Shown here one piece after another: positions 1-8,249 of a stretch of 64,000 nucleotides of DNA (its first letter is position 1; each line of letters starts with the position of its first letter). The notes beneath the pieces are model-generated. The model did no database searches and was not told where the DNA came from. It saw nothing but the letters and a program-made list of their open reading frames with translations. Location of the stretch: NCBI RefSeq assembly GCF_014202275.1, contig NZ_JACHGF010000008.1, positions 186,001-250,000 of the forward strand, read 5' to 3'. The position numbers and the translations under genes are program-made. Source of the DNA: Rhabdobacter roseus (GTDB lineage Bacteria > Bacteroidota > Bacteroidia > Cytophagales > Spirosomataceae).

Positions 1-3
1 TAC

Positions 4-72
4 CAACAGCCGCCGCGAAAGTACCCTGCCGCCGGTACCTGGCGCGCGAGCAAGTACCCCGCCCGGCTGTTG
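4..72. repeat. Inverted repeat enclosing three GTAC motifs
   Basis: A 9-bp arm CAACAGCCG (4-12) is complementary to CGGCTGTTG (64-72). The 51-nt loop carries three GTACC motifs. It precedes the first gene and could be the terminator of a gene lying left of the window or one of the GTAC-bearing hairpins found elsewhere. Only the pairing is seen; the role is inferred. Confidence 0.35.
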
Positions 73-112
73 AAGGAAAAAAGACTGATTGTATTAACCC
101 ACCTCAAAAGTT

Positions 113-1138
113 ATGCGCTGCTCCGTTTCGTGGCCGTTGATCCTGTTGTTGAGCTTAGTCGGCTTTGGCGCGCTGGCTCAACCCAAGGTACCTGCCTTTA
201 CCTACCTACCGGCGGGGTCGGTGGCCGATCTCAACGAACGTTTTGCGGATGATCCGGACTTCGGGGGAATCTCCGGCCTGGAGTACGACCGCCTGGCGCG
301 GGTGTGGTACCTGGTGACGGATGGCGAGAAAAACGCGGCGGGCGACCGCTTCAGCTACCTTTATACCTTCAGCTCCGAAAGTACCTCCGGGTTTCCCGAC
401 TGGCGGTCGGGGCAAAAGGCTAAACTACCCATCCAGTCGGCGGAGTCGGTGCGGTACAGCGGAGGTACTTTGTATTTTACCGTCGAAGACGACAAAAGTC
501 CGCACGAATCGTTTTTTCGTCGGGACGGCCAGGGTACTTTCTCCGCCCTCGCGATCCAAAGTACCTACCTGCGCGACCGCGGCTTCGAGTCGCTCATCGT
601 GGAGCCGGACGGCGCGCTCTGGTCCATCCGGGAGCGGCCCGGCCAGGAGCGGCCCGGCCAGGAGCGGCCCGAGCAGACTGGGGAGCCCGTGTACCTGCTG
701 CACTGGGACGAAAAAGGTACCCCACTCGACTCGCTGCGGTACCCGCTGGACGTCAACTCCTGCGCCCCGGCGGGCCCCAGCAACGGCAACGGGATTTCGG
801 AGATCCTGCGCGATACGGACTCGACTTTCCTGGTGCTGGAGCGCTGTACCAACCTGGCCGAGCCGGTTCTCAAAAATACCGTGGTACTTTACCGCTTCTA
901 CCTCACGGGTACCCGGCGGGGCCAAAAGGAAGTGGCGGCCGAGCTGCGCCCGCTGTTGGACGCGCACTACGGGCAGGTACCTTTCAACCCCGACAACCTC
1001 GAAGGCATGTGCTGGGGCCCGCGCACACCCGCCGGGCAGCGCACGCTGGTCCTGATCTCGGACGACAACTACAACCGCGTCAGCCGCCAGAAAAAGGCCG
1101 TGCAGTACGGCCGGTTTTTGGTGCTGGTAGAGGAGTAG
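113..1138 (+). CDS. Secreted phytase-like esterase domain protein
   Basis: A 341-residue exported protein with a clear signal peptide (hydrophobic residues 8-20, ending ALAQ at about 23). The body matches the 'esterase-like activity of phytase' family (PF13449-type): an early FGGISGLEYD...WYLVTDG block and a late NLEGMCWGP...LISDDNYN block are the family's hallmarks. Members are predicted beta-propeller hydrolases acting outside the cytoplasm; the substrate is not known. Around residues 174-188 the protein carries three near-identical five-residue units (ERPGQ, ERPGQ, ERPEQ) from a 15-bp tandem repeat, probably a surface-loop expansion. The ATG at 113 is chosen because the signal peptide begins there. 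The gene is convergent with the AraC regulator, 9 bp away. Family call fairly firm, function open. Confidence 0.8.
   Translation: MRCSVSWPLILLLSLVGFGALAQPKVPAFTYLPAGSVADLNERFADDPDFGGISGLEYDRLARVWYLVTDGEKNAAGDRFSYLYTFSSESTSGFPDWRSGQKAKLPIQSAESVRYSGGTLYFTVEDDKSPHESFFRRDGQGTFSALAIQSTYLRDRGFESLIVEPDGALWSIRERPGQERPGQERPEQTGEPVYLLHWDEKGTPLDSLRYPLDVNSCAPAGPSNGNGISEILRDTDSTFLVLERCTNLAEPVLKNTVVLYRFYLTGTRRGQKEVAAELRPLLDAHYGQVPFNPDNLEGMCWGPRTPAGQRTLVLISDDNYNRVSRQKKAVQYGRFLVLVEE
632..676 (+). repeat. 15-bp in-frame tandem repeat, three copies
   Basis: The unit GAGCGGCCCGGCCAG occurs exactly at 632-646 and 647-661, and with two changes at 662-676. It lies in frame in the phytase-like gene and encodes ERPGQ repeats. 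Such a repeat can change copy number by slippage without shifting the frame. Confidence 0.9.
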
Positions 1139-1147
1139 GAAGGTACT

Positions 1148-2155
1148 TTACGGCCTTACCGAAAGGGCTTTTGACGAACGCTGGTACTGCGAAGGGCTCA
1201 CGCCCGTGTATTTTTTGAAAGCCACCGAAAAATGCTGCGCATGCTCATAGCCCAGCACCGCCGCCACTTCATCTACGGAGTAGCCGCCGTGGCGCAGGAG
1301 ATTCCCGGCGTACTCCATGCGTAGCTTCCGCAGGTAGTTAAAGACCGTCGTGCCAAAGAGCAGCTTAAAGCCCCGCTTTACTTTGAACTCATTCAGCAGG
1401 CAAATCCGGCTGAGCTGCGTCAGGCTGAGCTCGGAAAGGAAATTTGCGTCGAGGTACTTTCTCAGTTCATGTAGTTTTTCGGCTTCGTCGGGGCGCATCT
1501 CTTCGTGCGTGGGGGTAGGCGTGCCAAACTGCTCCATTTGCAGCGCTACCAGTTCCAGTACCCTGGATTGCACCAGCAGGTTTTGGATAGGACGGGCCGT
1601 TTGGTCATGCCGGATACTGTCGATCAGCCGCAGCATGTGCGGGGTACTTGGCAACGTTTCCCGGCGACCGGAGCACGGGCGGCTGCGGGAGAGGTCGTTG
1701 GCGATGCGCTCGCTCCAGGCGTCCTGAATACTGAGGCAGGAAAGGTAAAAATCTTTGTCCAGGCTAATGTGTAGCATCTCCATGGTTTGCTTCCGGCCGA
1801 TCCAGTTGATGCTCTGCCCGCTGGGAGAATACACCAGGTTATGGTAGCCGGGGCGCATGTTGAGGTCGTGGCCCAATCCTGAAAAGTGAGTATCCAGATG
1901 CCCGGCCATAAAAAAGTTGATGTTCACGGAATCGGGCGTCTCCACGTTGTGTAGCTCCATGTCATCGAGGGTTTCACAGCGCATGGTAGTTGCCTTCATG
2001 TAGGGAGTAAAGAGGGGTTTGGAGTAGATACTCCCCACCGATGGATGAAAGTACATGGCCTCGTCGATAGCCGCGGCGGGCTTGTTGGCTATAAATGGGG
2101 CCTTGGGCCGGGGCTGAAAAGAAGCAATGTCTGAGGCGTGCAGAACGATGGGCAT
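1148..2155 (-). CDS. AraC-family transcriptional regulator
   Basis: A 335-residue regulator with a long N-terminal sensor region and a C-terminal AraC double helix-turn-helix at about residues 230-330. The first helix-turn-helix is seen in LTQLSRICLLNEFKVKRGFK and the second in SVDEVAAVLGYEHAQHFSVAF, followed by the family's GVSPSQYQRS ending. The layout and length recall PchR-type regulators that sense siderophores or other small ligands; the ligand cannot be read here. It is divergent from the YceI/cytochrome c pair, and the spacer holds two 13-bp direct repeats 21 bp apart, the usual geometry for an AraC dimer. It therefore probably controls that pair and perhaps itself. Start ATG at 2155; no better alternative is visible. 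Confidence 0.88.
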   Translation of the reverse strand: MPIVLHASDIASFQPRPKAPFIANKPAAAIDEAMYFHPSVGSIYSKPLFTPYMKATTMRCETLDDMELHNVETPDSVNINFFMAGHLDTHFSGLGHDLNMRPGYHNLVYSPSGQSINWIGRKQTMEMLHISLDKDFYLSCLSIQDAWSERIANDLSRSRPCSGRRETLPSTPHMLRLIDSIRHDQTARPIQNLLVQSRVLELVALQMEQFGTPTPTHEEMRPDEAEKLHELRKYLDANFLSELSLTQLSRICLLNEFKVKRGFKLLFGTTVFNYLRKLRMEYAGNLLRHGGYSVDEVAAVLGYEHAQHFSVAFKKYTGVSPSQYQRSSKALSVRP

Positions 2156-2449
2156 GGCAAAAAAGTCAAGGGGTATTTCAATGGCGCTAATAGATTTCGT
2201 GCCAAAAATAAAGCACAGTACCCCCTCCAGCGGTGCATAAAATGATAAGTGGCTTTTTTTCGTGATTAGTTGCTGAGGCCAGATCCTAAGTACCCTGTCT
2301 CCCGCCTAGTTACTCAGACTTCCCGAAAATCCGTTTGGCGTAGATCATCCTCCGTTTGGCGTAGGTGAGACTCGCCTTCTTTCCCTGAATTTTGCAGCAT
2401 CAATGTTCACTACAATTTAATTCAATCACCCAAAAAACAAACTTTAGCT
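2156..2449. promoter_or_regulatory. Divergent regulatory spacer between araC-type gene and yceI
   Basis: A 294-bp spacer carrying promoters for the two divergent genes. The direct repeats at 2331-2343 and 2352-2364 lie in it. A Bacteroidota-like minus-7 box GAATTTTG (2387-2394; consensus TAnnTTTG, one mismatch) lies downstream of the repeats, so an AraC protein bound there would sit just upstream of the polymerase, as an activator does. The AT-rich leader 2395-2449 has no Shine-Dalgarno sequence, which is normal in this phylum. Confidence 0.5.
2331..2364 (+). promoter_or_regulatory. AraC-type operator: two 13-bp direct repeats
   Basis: CCGTTTGGCGTAG occurs exactly at 2331-2343 and again at 2352-2364, start-to-start spacing 21 bp, two helical turns. 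Two same-orientation half-sites with that period are the classic target of AraC-family regulators, and such a regulator is encoded next door. Binding by that protein is an inference. Confidence 0.7.
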
Positions 2450-3076
2450 ATGAAAAAGAAAATGCTTGTATGGCTCGCCCTGGTACCCCTGGTGTGGAAC
2501 TGCACCGATCGGAAGGTAGAGGTAGCTACCACTACTTACGCGCTGGACGCCGAGCGCTCGGTAGCCGAATGGAAAGGCCACCTCAAGACGGGGTACTTCA
2601 ACGAAGGCTCGATGGCCGTGCAGAGCGAAAACCTGGAAGTGCGGGACGGCCAAGTGACGGGGGGTACTTTTAGGCTGCCGGTTTCGTCCATCGTCAATTT
2701 TAACCTACCTACCGAAGAGGTGAAGCAGCAGCTGGTACATCACCTGCAAAGTGCCGATTTCTTCAACATGGCCCTGCACCCCAATGTTACCTTCGAATTG
2801 TTGGAAGTAGCGCCTTATACAGGTACCCAGGCCGGGGCCATAACCGGAGCCAACTACCAGGTGCGGGGTACTTTGAGCCTGCTGGGGAAAACGAATCCCG
2901 TGGTTTTTCCTGCCAGAATTAAGTTCGTTGATGACAAGATAGACATCGAAGCCAAGCTCCAGATCGACCGCACCAAGTGGGGCATGACCTACGCCACCGA
3001 CCCCGCCCTACCGGCCGAGAGCTACATCGAGCCGCTCATCGACCTGCACCTCAAGCTGGTTGGAACAAAAAAATAA
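2450..3076 (+). CDS. YceI-family lipoprotein
   Basis: A 208-residue protein with a short signal and a possible lipobox ending at Cys18 (LVWNC). The remainder is a YceI-like lipocalin-fold domain: the start ...YALDAERSVAEWKGHLKTGYFNEG, the central LVHHLQSADFFNMALHPNVTFE and the late GTLSLLGKTNPVVFPA are family signatures. YceI proteins bind isoprenoid-type or amphiphilic lipids in the periplasm; the true ligand is not known. It is followed 64 bp later by a membrane di-heme cytochrome c, and the two probably share the AraC-controlled promoter. YceI with cytochromes is a recurrent pairing, suggesting a quinone- or lipid-related redox role (inference). Confidence 0.88.
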   Translation: MKKKMLVWLALVPLVWNCTDRKVEVATTTYALDAERSVAEWKGHLKTGYFNEGSMAVQSENLEVRDGQVTGGTFRLPVSSIVNFNLPTEEVKQQLVHHLQSADFFNMALHPNVTFELLEVAPYTGTQAGAITGANYQVRGTLSLLGKTNPVVFPARIKFVDDKIDIEAKLQIDRTKWGMTYATDPALPAESYIEPLIDLHLKLVGTKK

Positions 3077-3140
3077 AGTACCCTTCACGGCCGGGCTGGT
3101 ACTTTACGCCGTCCGACCGTTCTTTTTTACTCAAATAGCC

Positions 3141-4016
3141 ATGAAACGTAAGATTTTTAAGTACATCGGACTAGGGCTGCTGGCGGTCCTAGCGCTGCTG
3201 CTGGGCGGGTACTTCCTGGTAAAGCGCAGCGTCCACAACCGCACCACCCAAAAGTACGCTTTCGCCACCGAACGTCTACACGTACCGTCCGACAGCGCCA
3301 CCCTGGCGCGGGGGCGGCACCTGGTGGCGATCAAGGGCTGCCAGGACTGCCACGGGCAGGATTTGGCGGGGAAAGTCCTGAACGACGACGGCGCTCTGGG
3401 CCGCCTGGTAGCCACGAATATTACCTCCGGAAAAGGCGGCCTGGCGCAGGATTATACCACCGATGATTGGGTGCGGGCGCTGCGGCACGGCGTGGACAAA
3501 ACGGGCCGACCGCTGCTGCTGATGCCTTCGCAGGAAACAACGCTGCTGTCGGCCGAAGACCTGGGGGCGGTGATTGCGTACTGCCAGCAGGTACCTGCCG
3601 TAGACAACCCCCTGCCCGCCAATAGCCTGGGTCCGCTGGGGGTACTTTTGACCCACTTTGACAAAATCCCGCTGCTCTCGGTAGAAAAGATCGATCATAC
3701 CCAGCCAATGCTCGCCCGGGCCGACACCACCGAGGGCGTAGCGATGGGCAAGTACCTGGCGGTGTCGTGCAGCGGCTGCCACCGCCCCGACTTCAAAGGC
3801 GGTGAGCCCGTAGTGCCGGGCCAGCCTCCGGTGCCGGACCTAACCAGCGCGGGCCATATAGGAAAATGGACGCAGGAACAATTCATCCAAACGCTCCGTA
3901 CGGGTAAAACGCCCGCCGGACACCAGATGAACAACGAAAATATGCCCTGGAAAATGACCGCCCAGTACGAGCAAAAAGAGCTGGCCTCGCTCTATCAGTA
4001 CTTTCGGAGCCTTTAA
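3141..4016 (+). CDS. Membrane-anchored di-heme cytochrome c
   Basis: A 291-residue protein with one N-terminal membrane helix (about residues 8-27) and two class-I cytochrome c domains. Heme motifs are CQDCH at 67-71 and CSGCH at 210-214, with candidate distal methionines in the later MPS and MNNENMPW stretches. It resembles the c-type subunits that feed electrons from periplasmic dehydrogenases. A longer reading from 3060 overlaps the YceI gene and lacks a leader; ATG 3141 places the membrane helix at the N-terminus and is preferred. It forms a likely two-gene unit with the YceI gene and is followed by a long palindrome before the convergent serine hydrolase. Confidence 0.88.
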   Translation: MKRKIFKYIGLGLLAVLALLLGGYFLVKRSVHNRTTQKYAFATERLHVPSDSATLARGRHLVAIKGCQDCHGQDLAGKVLNDDGALGRLVATNITSGKGGLAQDYTTDDWVRALRHGVDKTGRPLLLMPSQETTLLSAEDLGAVIAYCQQVPAVDNPLPANSLGPLGVLLTHFDKIPLLSVEKIDHTQPMLARADTTEGVAMGKYLAVSCSGCHRPDFKGGEPVVPGQPPVPDLTSAGHIGKWTQEQFIQTLRTGKTPAGHQMNNENMPWKMTAQYEQKELASLYQYFRSL

Positions 4017-4332
4017 ATTTAGGGCAGAGCCTTATCCACTGCCGCAGGTACTTGGTCAGGTTACGCTTCGAAGCGTAGCCTGACCAAGTACCTTGATTTA
4101 CAGTTTATCCAGCATTTGCTACCTCTAAAGAATTCACTCTTTCAGTTCGGGCAAAGTACCTTTTCCGGGCTCGGCGGCGGCTAGAGGAAGTCGTTTTTTG
4201 CGGGAGCTAGTGGTGTGAATAGGGGGTACTTTACCGAACGGACTTAGTATAAAGTATAAAGTACCTGGCCGTTAAAGTGTTCAGGGAGTAGTTCTGGCCT
4301 GGCCGAAAACGGTAAATTTCAGCCTTGCGGTG
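4017..4332. other. 316-bp spacer between convergent genes
   Basis: Besides the palindrome at 4046-4093 this spacer holds four more GTACC/GGTAC motifs, including GGGGTACTTTACC near 4225, but no believable reading frame. Nothing else was recognised. Confidence 0.5.
4046..4093. terminator. 48-bp near-perfect palindrome carrying GTAC motifs (possible two-way terminator)
   Basis: The halves 4046-4069 and 4070-4093 are reverse complements over 24 bp with a single G:T wobble (4061/4078). The outer end reads AGGTACTTGGTCAGG and the centre TTCGAA. It lies between two convergent genes and lacks a U-run on the + strand. It may end transcription from both sides or be a GTAC-type palindromic repeat; the block GGTACTTGGTCAGG recurs at about 8417-8430. 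Confidence 0.7.
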
Positions 4333-5385
4333 TTACCTGTTGTTTTCTTTTTCAAGGGCGGGAAGAATGTACTTCAGCAGCATTTCGAAAGGGAGCTTAC
4401 CCCGCCAGTTGCCGTAATTGCTACCAGTAAACACCGCCGTTACGTTGTATTCAGGAAGCAACATCATATATTGTCCGCCGTTGCCAGAAGCAAAGAGCAC
4501 TTCTGTACTGATGTCTTTGTAGTTCAATTGCTCTTTGTACCAAAAGAAACCATACCGCGCACTTTCGTATTGGGCATTGGGAATTTTGGAATAGCGGGTA
4601 AACGAAAAATCAATCACGATCTGGCCATTCGTGGAAGCTTCTATCCAGTCGGCACTCACGATTTGTGTACCTTTCCAGCGGCCTTTGTTTCTAACCAAAT
4701 CCATGATTTTGAGCATATCTAGGGGCTTCATGTAAAAGGAGCCCGCCGTCATGCCCTGGCCTTTGGGAGAAACGGTCCATTTGTAATCTTTGATGCCGAG
4801 CGGTTGAAAAAGGTTCTCTTTGGCAAAATCCATCACGCTCATTCCACTGGCGCGCGCTATGATTTCGCCGACAAGCATGGGCTCGTTGGAATTATAAGAC
4901 CAGTTTAATCCCGGCTCCCTGATGCGGTCAACCCCCAGGCAGTAGGCTACCCAGTCCTGGGTTTTAACCATTTCCTCTTCGCATTCGGGGCCTATGTCGT
5001 AAAACTCTTCGCAGCCTAATCCCGACCGCATTTCTAATAAGTTCCGAACGCTGATTTTTCGTTTGCCCTCGTCTTTAAGTTCCGGAAAAAAACGCCCCAG
5101 ATTGTCATCCAGCGCCATCAGCTTTTTGTCGATGGCGATGCCGGCCAAAAGACTGGTAATGGATTTGAAAGACGAGCGCATGTCGTGTGGAGTGTCTTTT
5201 TTGAATCCGTTAAAATAGTCTTCAATAATCATGGTATCACCGCGTTTAACGACGATCGCGTCGATCTTAGGGTAGGTTTTATCCACCACTTTTTCTTTGA
5301 GTTCCTTTAGAAGGGAATGCTCTGCGGGCTGCGCCTGGCAGTTTGTAAAAAGCAGTATGAAGAGGGCGGCAAGTAGGGTTTTCAT
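4333..5385 (-). CDS. Class C beta-lactamase-type serine hydrolase, secreted
   Basis: About 350 residues, starting at the ATG at 5385, which opens a signal peptide with possible lipobox LLFTNC; the longer frame from 5418 adds 11 unlikely residues. The beta-lactamase/DD-peptidase fold is shown by SSFKS (SxxK nucleophile, about residue 80), followed by the conserved LLEMRSGLG block, SYNSNEPMLVGEII in the place of the YxN motif, and ...NGGQYMMLLPEY near the C-terminus. Family members hydrolyse D-amino peptides, esters or amides; the substrate cannot be assigned. Base composition is AT-richer than the neighbours and GTAC motifs are scarce, so it may be a more recent arrival. Single gene, convergent with the cytochrome operon. 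Confidence 0.85.
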   Translation of the reverse strand: MKTLLAALFILLFTNCQAQPAEHSLLKELKEKVVDKTYPKIDAIVVKRGDTMIIEDYFNGFKKDTPHDMRSSFKSITSLLAGIAIDKKLMALDDNLGRFFPELKDEGKRKISVRNLLEMRSGLGCEEFYDIGPECEEEMVKTQDWVAYCLGVDRIREPGLNWSYNSNEPMLVGEIIARASGMSVMDFAKENLFQPLGIKDYKWTVSPKGQGMTAGSFYMKPLDMLKIMDLVRNKGRWKGTQIVSADWIEASTNGQIVIDFSFTRYSKIPNAQYESARYGFFWYKEQLNYKDISTEVLFASGNGGQYMMLLPEYNVTAVFTGSNYGNWRGKLPFEMLLKYILPALEKENNR

Positions 5386-5805
5386 ACATGGCAGGTACTT
5401 CAGGATTGATTCAATCATCTCTTTTAGTATAAATGAGGGGGTTGTCAGATACGTGGGAAGGAACTAGCGACATCAAAAAAAAAGCCCATGGCTCAGTTCA
5501 CGTGTTTCGTCAAATTGCCAGTGTGGGTAATTGGCCTGGGAGTAGGTACTTTAAAAATCCAGCTCGGATAAAACACGAATGAGGTCTAAGCAAGCTGATG
5601 ACTTTTTCAAAGGTACTTAATTCTGTAACAAAGACATAGGTACCTTCGCCCGGATCTTTATCGCCCTAGATGAGGAAAAAACGGACAGTAACGTCTTTAG
5701 TTAAGTATAGACAAGATCGAGTCGGGGTTCGTTGCCGCGGCGCTGGGATTTTTCGCGAGTAGGGGCGGCTACCTACCGATTGCGAGGTACTTGGATTTTA
5801 TTTGA
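5386..5805. other. 420-bp spacer, divergent promoters
   Basis: Lies between the serine hydrolase (minus) and the di-heme peroxidase (plus), so it must hold both promoters. It contains five GGTAC motifs (near 5394, 5546, 5610, 5639 and 5786). No reading frame, RNA or strong hairpin was recognised. Confidence 0.5.
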
Positions 5806-6996
5806 ATGAAGCCATTGACTCTCTTCTTTTTATCATTTCTGGGGGTACTTGCCGTACTGGCGTGCGGACGGCAAGAAGCGCAAAGTACCCAAAAGAAGGA
5901 GAAAAAGCCCATCGAAACCCTGGCGGTGCTGGGGGCTTTGCCCCAGTACGTCACCGATCCGCCCGACAACCCCAGCAGCCCCTTCAAAGTAACGCTGGGA
6001 AGGTTGCTGTTTTACGACCCGATCCTGTCCGGCAACCGCGACGTGGCCTGCGCGACCTGCCACCAGCCGGAGTTCAACTACGCCGAATTTTTGGAAACGT
6101 CCATCGGCGTGAACGGCCTGGGGAGCGGGAGTAAGCGGCGCTTCAAGGTACCCAACGACATCCCGTTTGTCAAACGCAATTCGCAGAGTATCCTGAATGC
6201 CGCCTTCAACGGCATCCAGAACCAGGGTACCTACCGGCCGGAGCTGGCCCCCATGTTTTGGGATCTGCGCGCCAAAGGCCTGGAAGCGCAGGCGCTGCTG
6301 CCGATCCGGACGCTGGAGGAAATGCGAGGCCACGGCTACGCGGAAGAAACCATTCTGGACGAGGTACTTGCGCGGATACGAAGCATCGCTGAATACGAAA
6401 TGCTGTTCACGGAAGCCTTCGCGGGTGAGCCGAAACCCATCAACGCCACCAACGTAGCCAAAGCCCTGGCGGCCTACGAACGTACCTTGGTAGCCAACAA
6501 TTCCCGGTTCGACCAGTACCTGCGGGGCGATAGCGCGGCGCTGTCTACCAGCGAGAAGGAGGGGTTGCAGCTGTTCTTGAAAGCGGGCTGCGCCAAGTGC
6601 CACGCGGGCCCCATGCTGTCCGACTATCAACTCCACACGCTGGGGGTACCTGATTCGCCGAATAACCGGGAGCCGGATGCGGGCATTCGGAACGACTACG
6701 CCTTCCGGACGCCCACGCTGCGCAACCTCCGCTACAGTGCCCCCTACATGCACAGCGGGAAATTCGCGACCCTGGAGCAGGTACTTCAATTTTACGAAGA
6801 TCTTTCGGGTGGTAAAATCGTCAACCCGCACGTCAGGCCCGACCAGATGGACCCGCTCGTGAAGGAGCTGAAGGTCAATTTCAGGGATATTTCCCGCATC
6901 GTGGAGTTTTTAGGTACCCTCAACGACGATAACTTCGACAAGACCGTACCCGACCGCGTACCCAGCGGCCTTAAAGTTCGGGGCAACGTCGAGTAG
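5806..6996 (+). CDS. Di-heme cytochrome c peroxidase / MauG-type lipoprotein
   Basis: A 396-residue exported lipoprotein (lipobox VLAC, Cys20) of the bacterial di-heme peroxidase/MauG family. The first heme motif CATCH (82-86) follows the family sequence LGRLLFYDPILSGNRDVAC; the second, CAKCH (262-266), is followed by RTPTLRNLRYSAPYMHSGKFATLEQVL, the family's C-terminal signature. Such enzymes reduce hydrogen peroxide in the periplasm with electrons from a mono-heme cytochrome or oxidise other partners. Length is slightly above the usual 320-380. The gene is convergent with the SpmAB-like gene, 17 bp apart. The leader upstream shows no Shine-Dalgarno site. Confidence 0.9.
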   Translation: MKPLTLFFLSFLGVLAVLACGRQEAQSTQKKEKKPIETLAVLGALPQYVTDPPDNPSSPFKVTLGRLLFYDPILSGNRDVACATCHQPEFNYAEFLETSIGVNGLGSGSKRRFKVPNDIPFVKRNSQSILNAAFNGIQNQGTYRPELAPMFWDLRAKGLEAQALLPIRTLEEMRGHGYAEETILDEVLARIRSIAEYEMLFTEAFAGEPKPINATNVAKALAAYERTLVANNSRFDQYLRGDSAALSTSEKEGLQLFLKAGCAKCHAGPMLSDYQLHTLGVPDSPNNREPDAGIRNDYAFRTPTLRNLRYSAPYMHSGKFATLEQVLQFYEDLSGGKIVNPHVRPDQMDPLVKELKVNFRDISRIVEFLGTLNDDNFDKTVPDRVPSGLKVRGNVE

Positions 6997-7013
6997 CGAG
7001 CCGGGTTACTTAC

Positions 7014-8249
7014 TCAGTGAAAAAACAAGTACCCCAGCCAGATCCCCGCCAGCACGCCGATGAGGTCGGCGATGAGGCCCGCGGTGATGGCGTAGCGAGT
7101 ATTCTTGATGCCCACCGAGCCAAAGTACAGCGCCACAATGTAGAGCGTGGTGTCGGCTGAGCCTTGAAAAATACACACCAGCCGCCCCACGAACGAGTCG
7201 GGCCCGAACTCCTTCATGGCGTCGATCATGAGCGCGCGCGCGCCGCTGCCGCTGAGGGGCTTCATGAGCGCCACGGGCAGGGCATCGGTGAAGTCGGTAT
7301 TGAAGCTAAAAAATGAAAAGAGGTACTTGAGGCCCCCCACGAGGTAGTCCATGGCGCCGCAGTTGCGGAACGCGCTGATCGCTACCAGCATCCCCACCAG
7401 GTAGGGGATGATCTTCACGGAGGTTTCGAAGCCGCCCTTGGCCCCCTCGATGAAAGCCCCGAAGACGTCGACCTTCCGGTACAGGCCGCCCACCAGGAAG
7501 CTGGTGATGATGAGGAGCAGGATGGCGTTGCCCGTCACGATGGACACGGTTTCGATCTGCTCCTTGGGTAGTTGGGAGAGGTACCATAGCGCCAGCGCGA
7601 TGACGGCCGTGACGCCGCCCACTCCTAAAAGTACCGTGCGGTTGAAGAGGTTGGAGCGCTGCCAGGCCGCCGTGATGAACATACTGGCGATGGTGGTGAC
7701 GTAGGTACCTACCACGCAGGGAATGAAGACGTCGGACGGGCTCGTAGCGCCCAGAATGGCCCGCTGCGCAATGATGGTGAGCGGGATGATCTGCAACCCC
7801 GAGGTATGCAGCACCAGGAACATGATCTGGGCGTTGGAGGCGGTATCCTTGCTGGGATTAAGCTCTTGCAAGCTCTGCATGGCTTTGAGCCCGAACGGCG
7901 TGGCGGCGTTGTCAAGGCCCAGCATGTTGGCCGCGAAGTTCATGATCATCTGGCCGTTGGCGGGGTGGTCGCGGGGTACTTCCGGAAAGAGTTTATGGAA
8001 AAAAGGGCCAATGGCGCGCGCCAGCAGGTTGATGGCTCCCGCGCGCTCGCCTACATTCAGAATGCCCAAGAAGAAGGTCATGACGCCTGCCAGCGGTAGC
8101 GCAATGTCCATGACGGCAATTTTGGACATATCCAAGATGCCTTCTACGACTAGTTTGAGGGTCTGGGTGTCGCCGGATACGAAAAACTTGGCCAGGGCAA
8201 TCAGAAAAGCAATGGCAAAAAAGCCAATAAAAATATAGTTGAGCGCCAT
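7014..8249 (-). CDS. SpmA/SpmB-like nucleoside-recognition (Gate) domain membrane protein
   Basis: A 411-residue, very hydrophobic protein with about ten membrane segments. Two halves each carry a Gate/nucleoside-recognition domain: the first (about 40-160) contains NMLGLDNAATPFGLKAMQ, the signature of SpmA; the second (about 250-400) contains PLSGSGARALMIDAM and QGSADTTLYIVALYFGSVGIK, typical of SpmB. In Bacillus the two are separate spore-maturation proteins; fused forms occur in non-sporulating Bacteroidota, where the role is unknown, probably small-molecule transport or wall-related. Start ATG 8249. No sporulation meaning should be read into it. Confidence 0.9.
   Translation of the reverse strand: MALNYIFIGFFAIAFLIALAKFFVSGDTQTLKLVVEGILDMSKIAVMDIALPLAGVMTFFLGILNVGERAGAINLLARAIGPFFHKLFPEVPRDHPANGQMIMNFAANMLGLDNAATPFGLKAMQSLQELNPSKDTASNAQIMFLVLHTSGLQIIPLTIIAQRAILGATSPSDVFIPCVVGTYVTTIASMFITAAWQRSNLFNRTVLLGVGGVTAVIALALWYLSQLPKEQIETVSIVTGNAILLLIITSFLVGGLYRKVDVFGAFIEGAKGGFETSVKIIPYLVGMLVAISAFRNCGAMDYLVGGLKYLFSFFSFNTDFTDALPVALMKPLSGSGARALMIDAMKEFGPDSFVGRLVCIFQGSADTTLYIVALYFGSVGIKNTRYAITAGLIADLIGVLAGIWLGYLFFH

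Noticed and set aside
5833-6831. 332-codon minus-strand frame opposite the di-heme peroxidase
   Set aside because: Shadow; the + strand holds two CxxCH motifs and family signatures.
7014-8249. Sporulation function for the SpmA/SpmB-like protein
   Set aside because: Fused Gate-domain proteins are widespread in non-sporulating Bacteroidota; no other sporulation gene is present.
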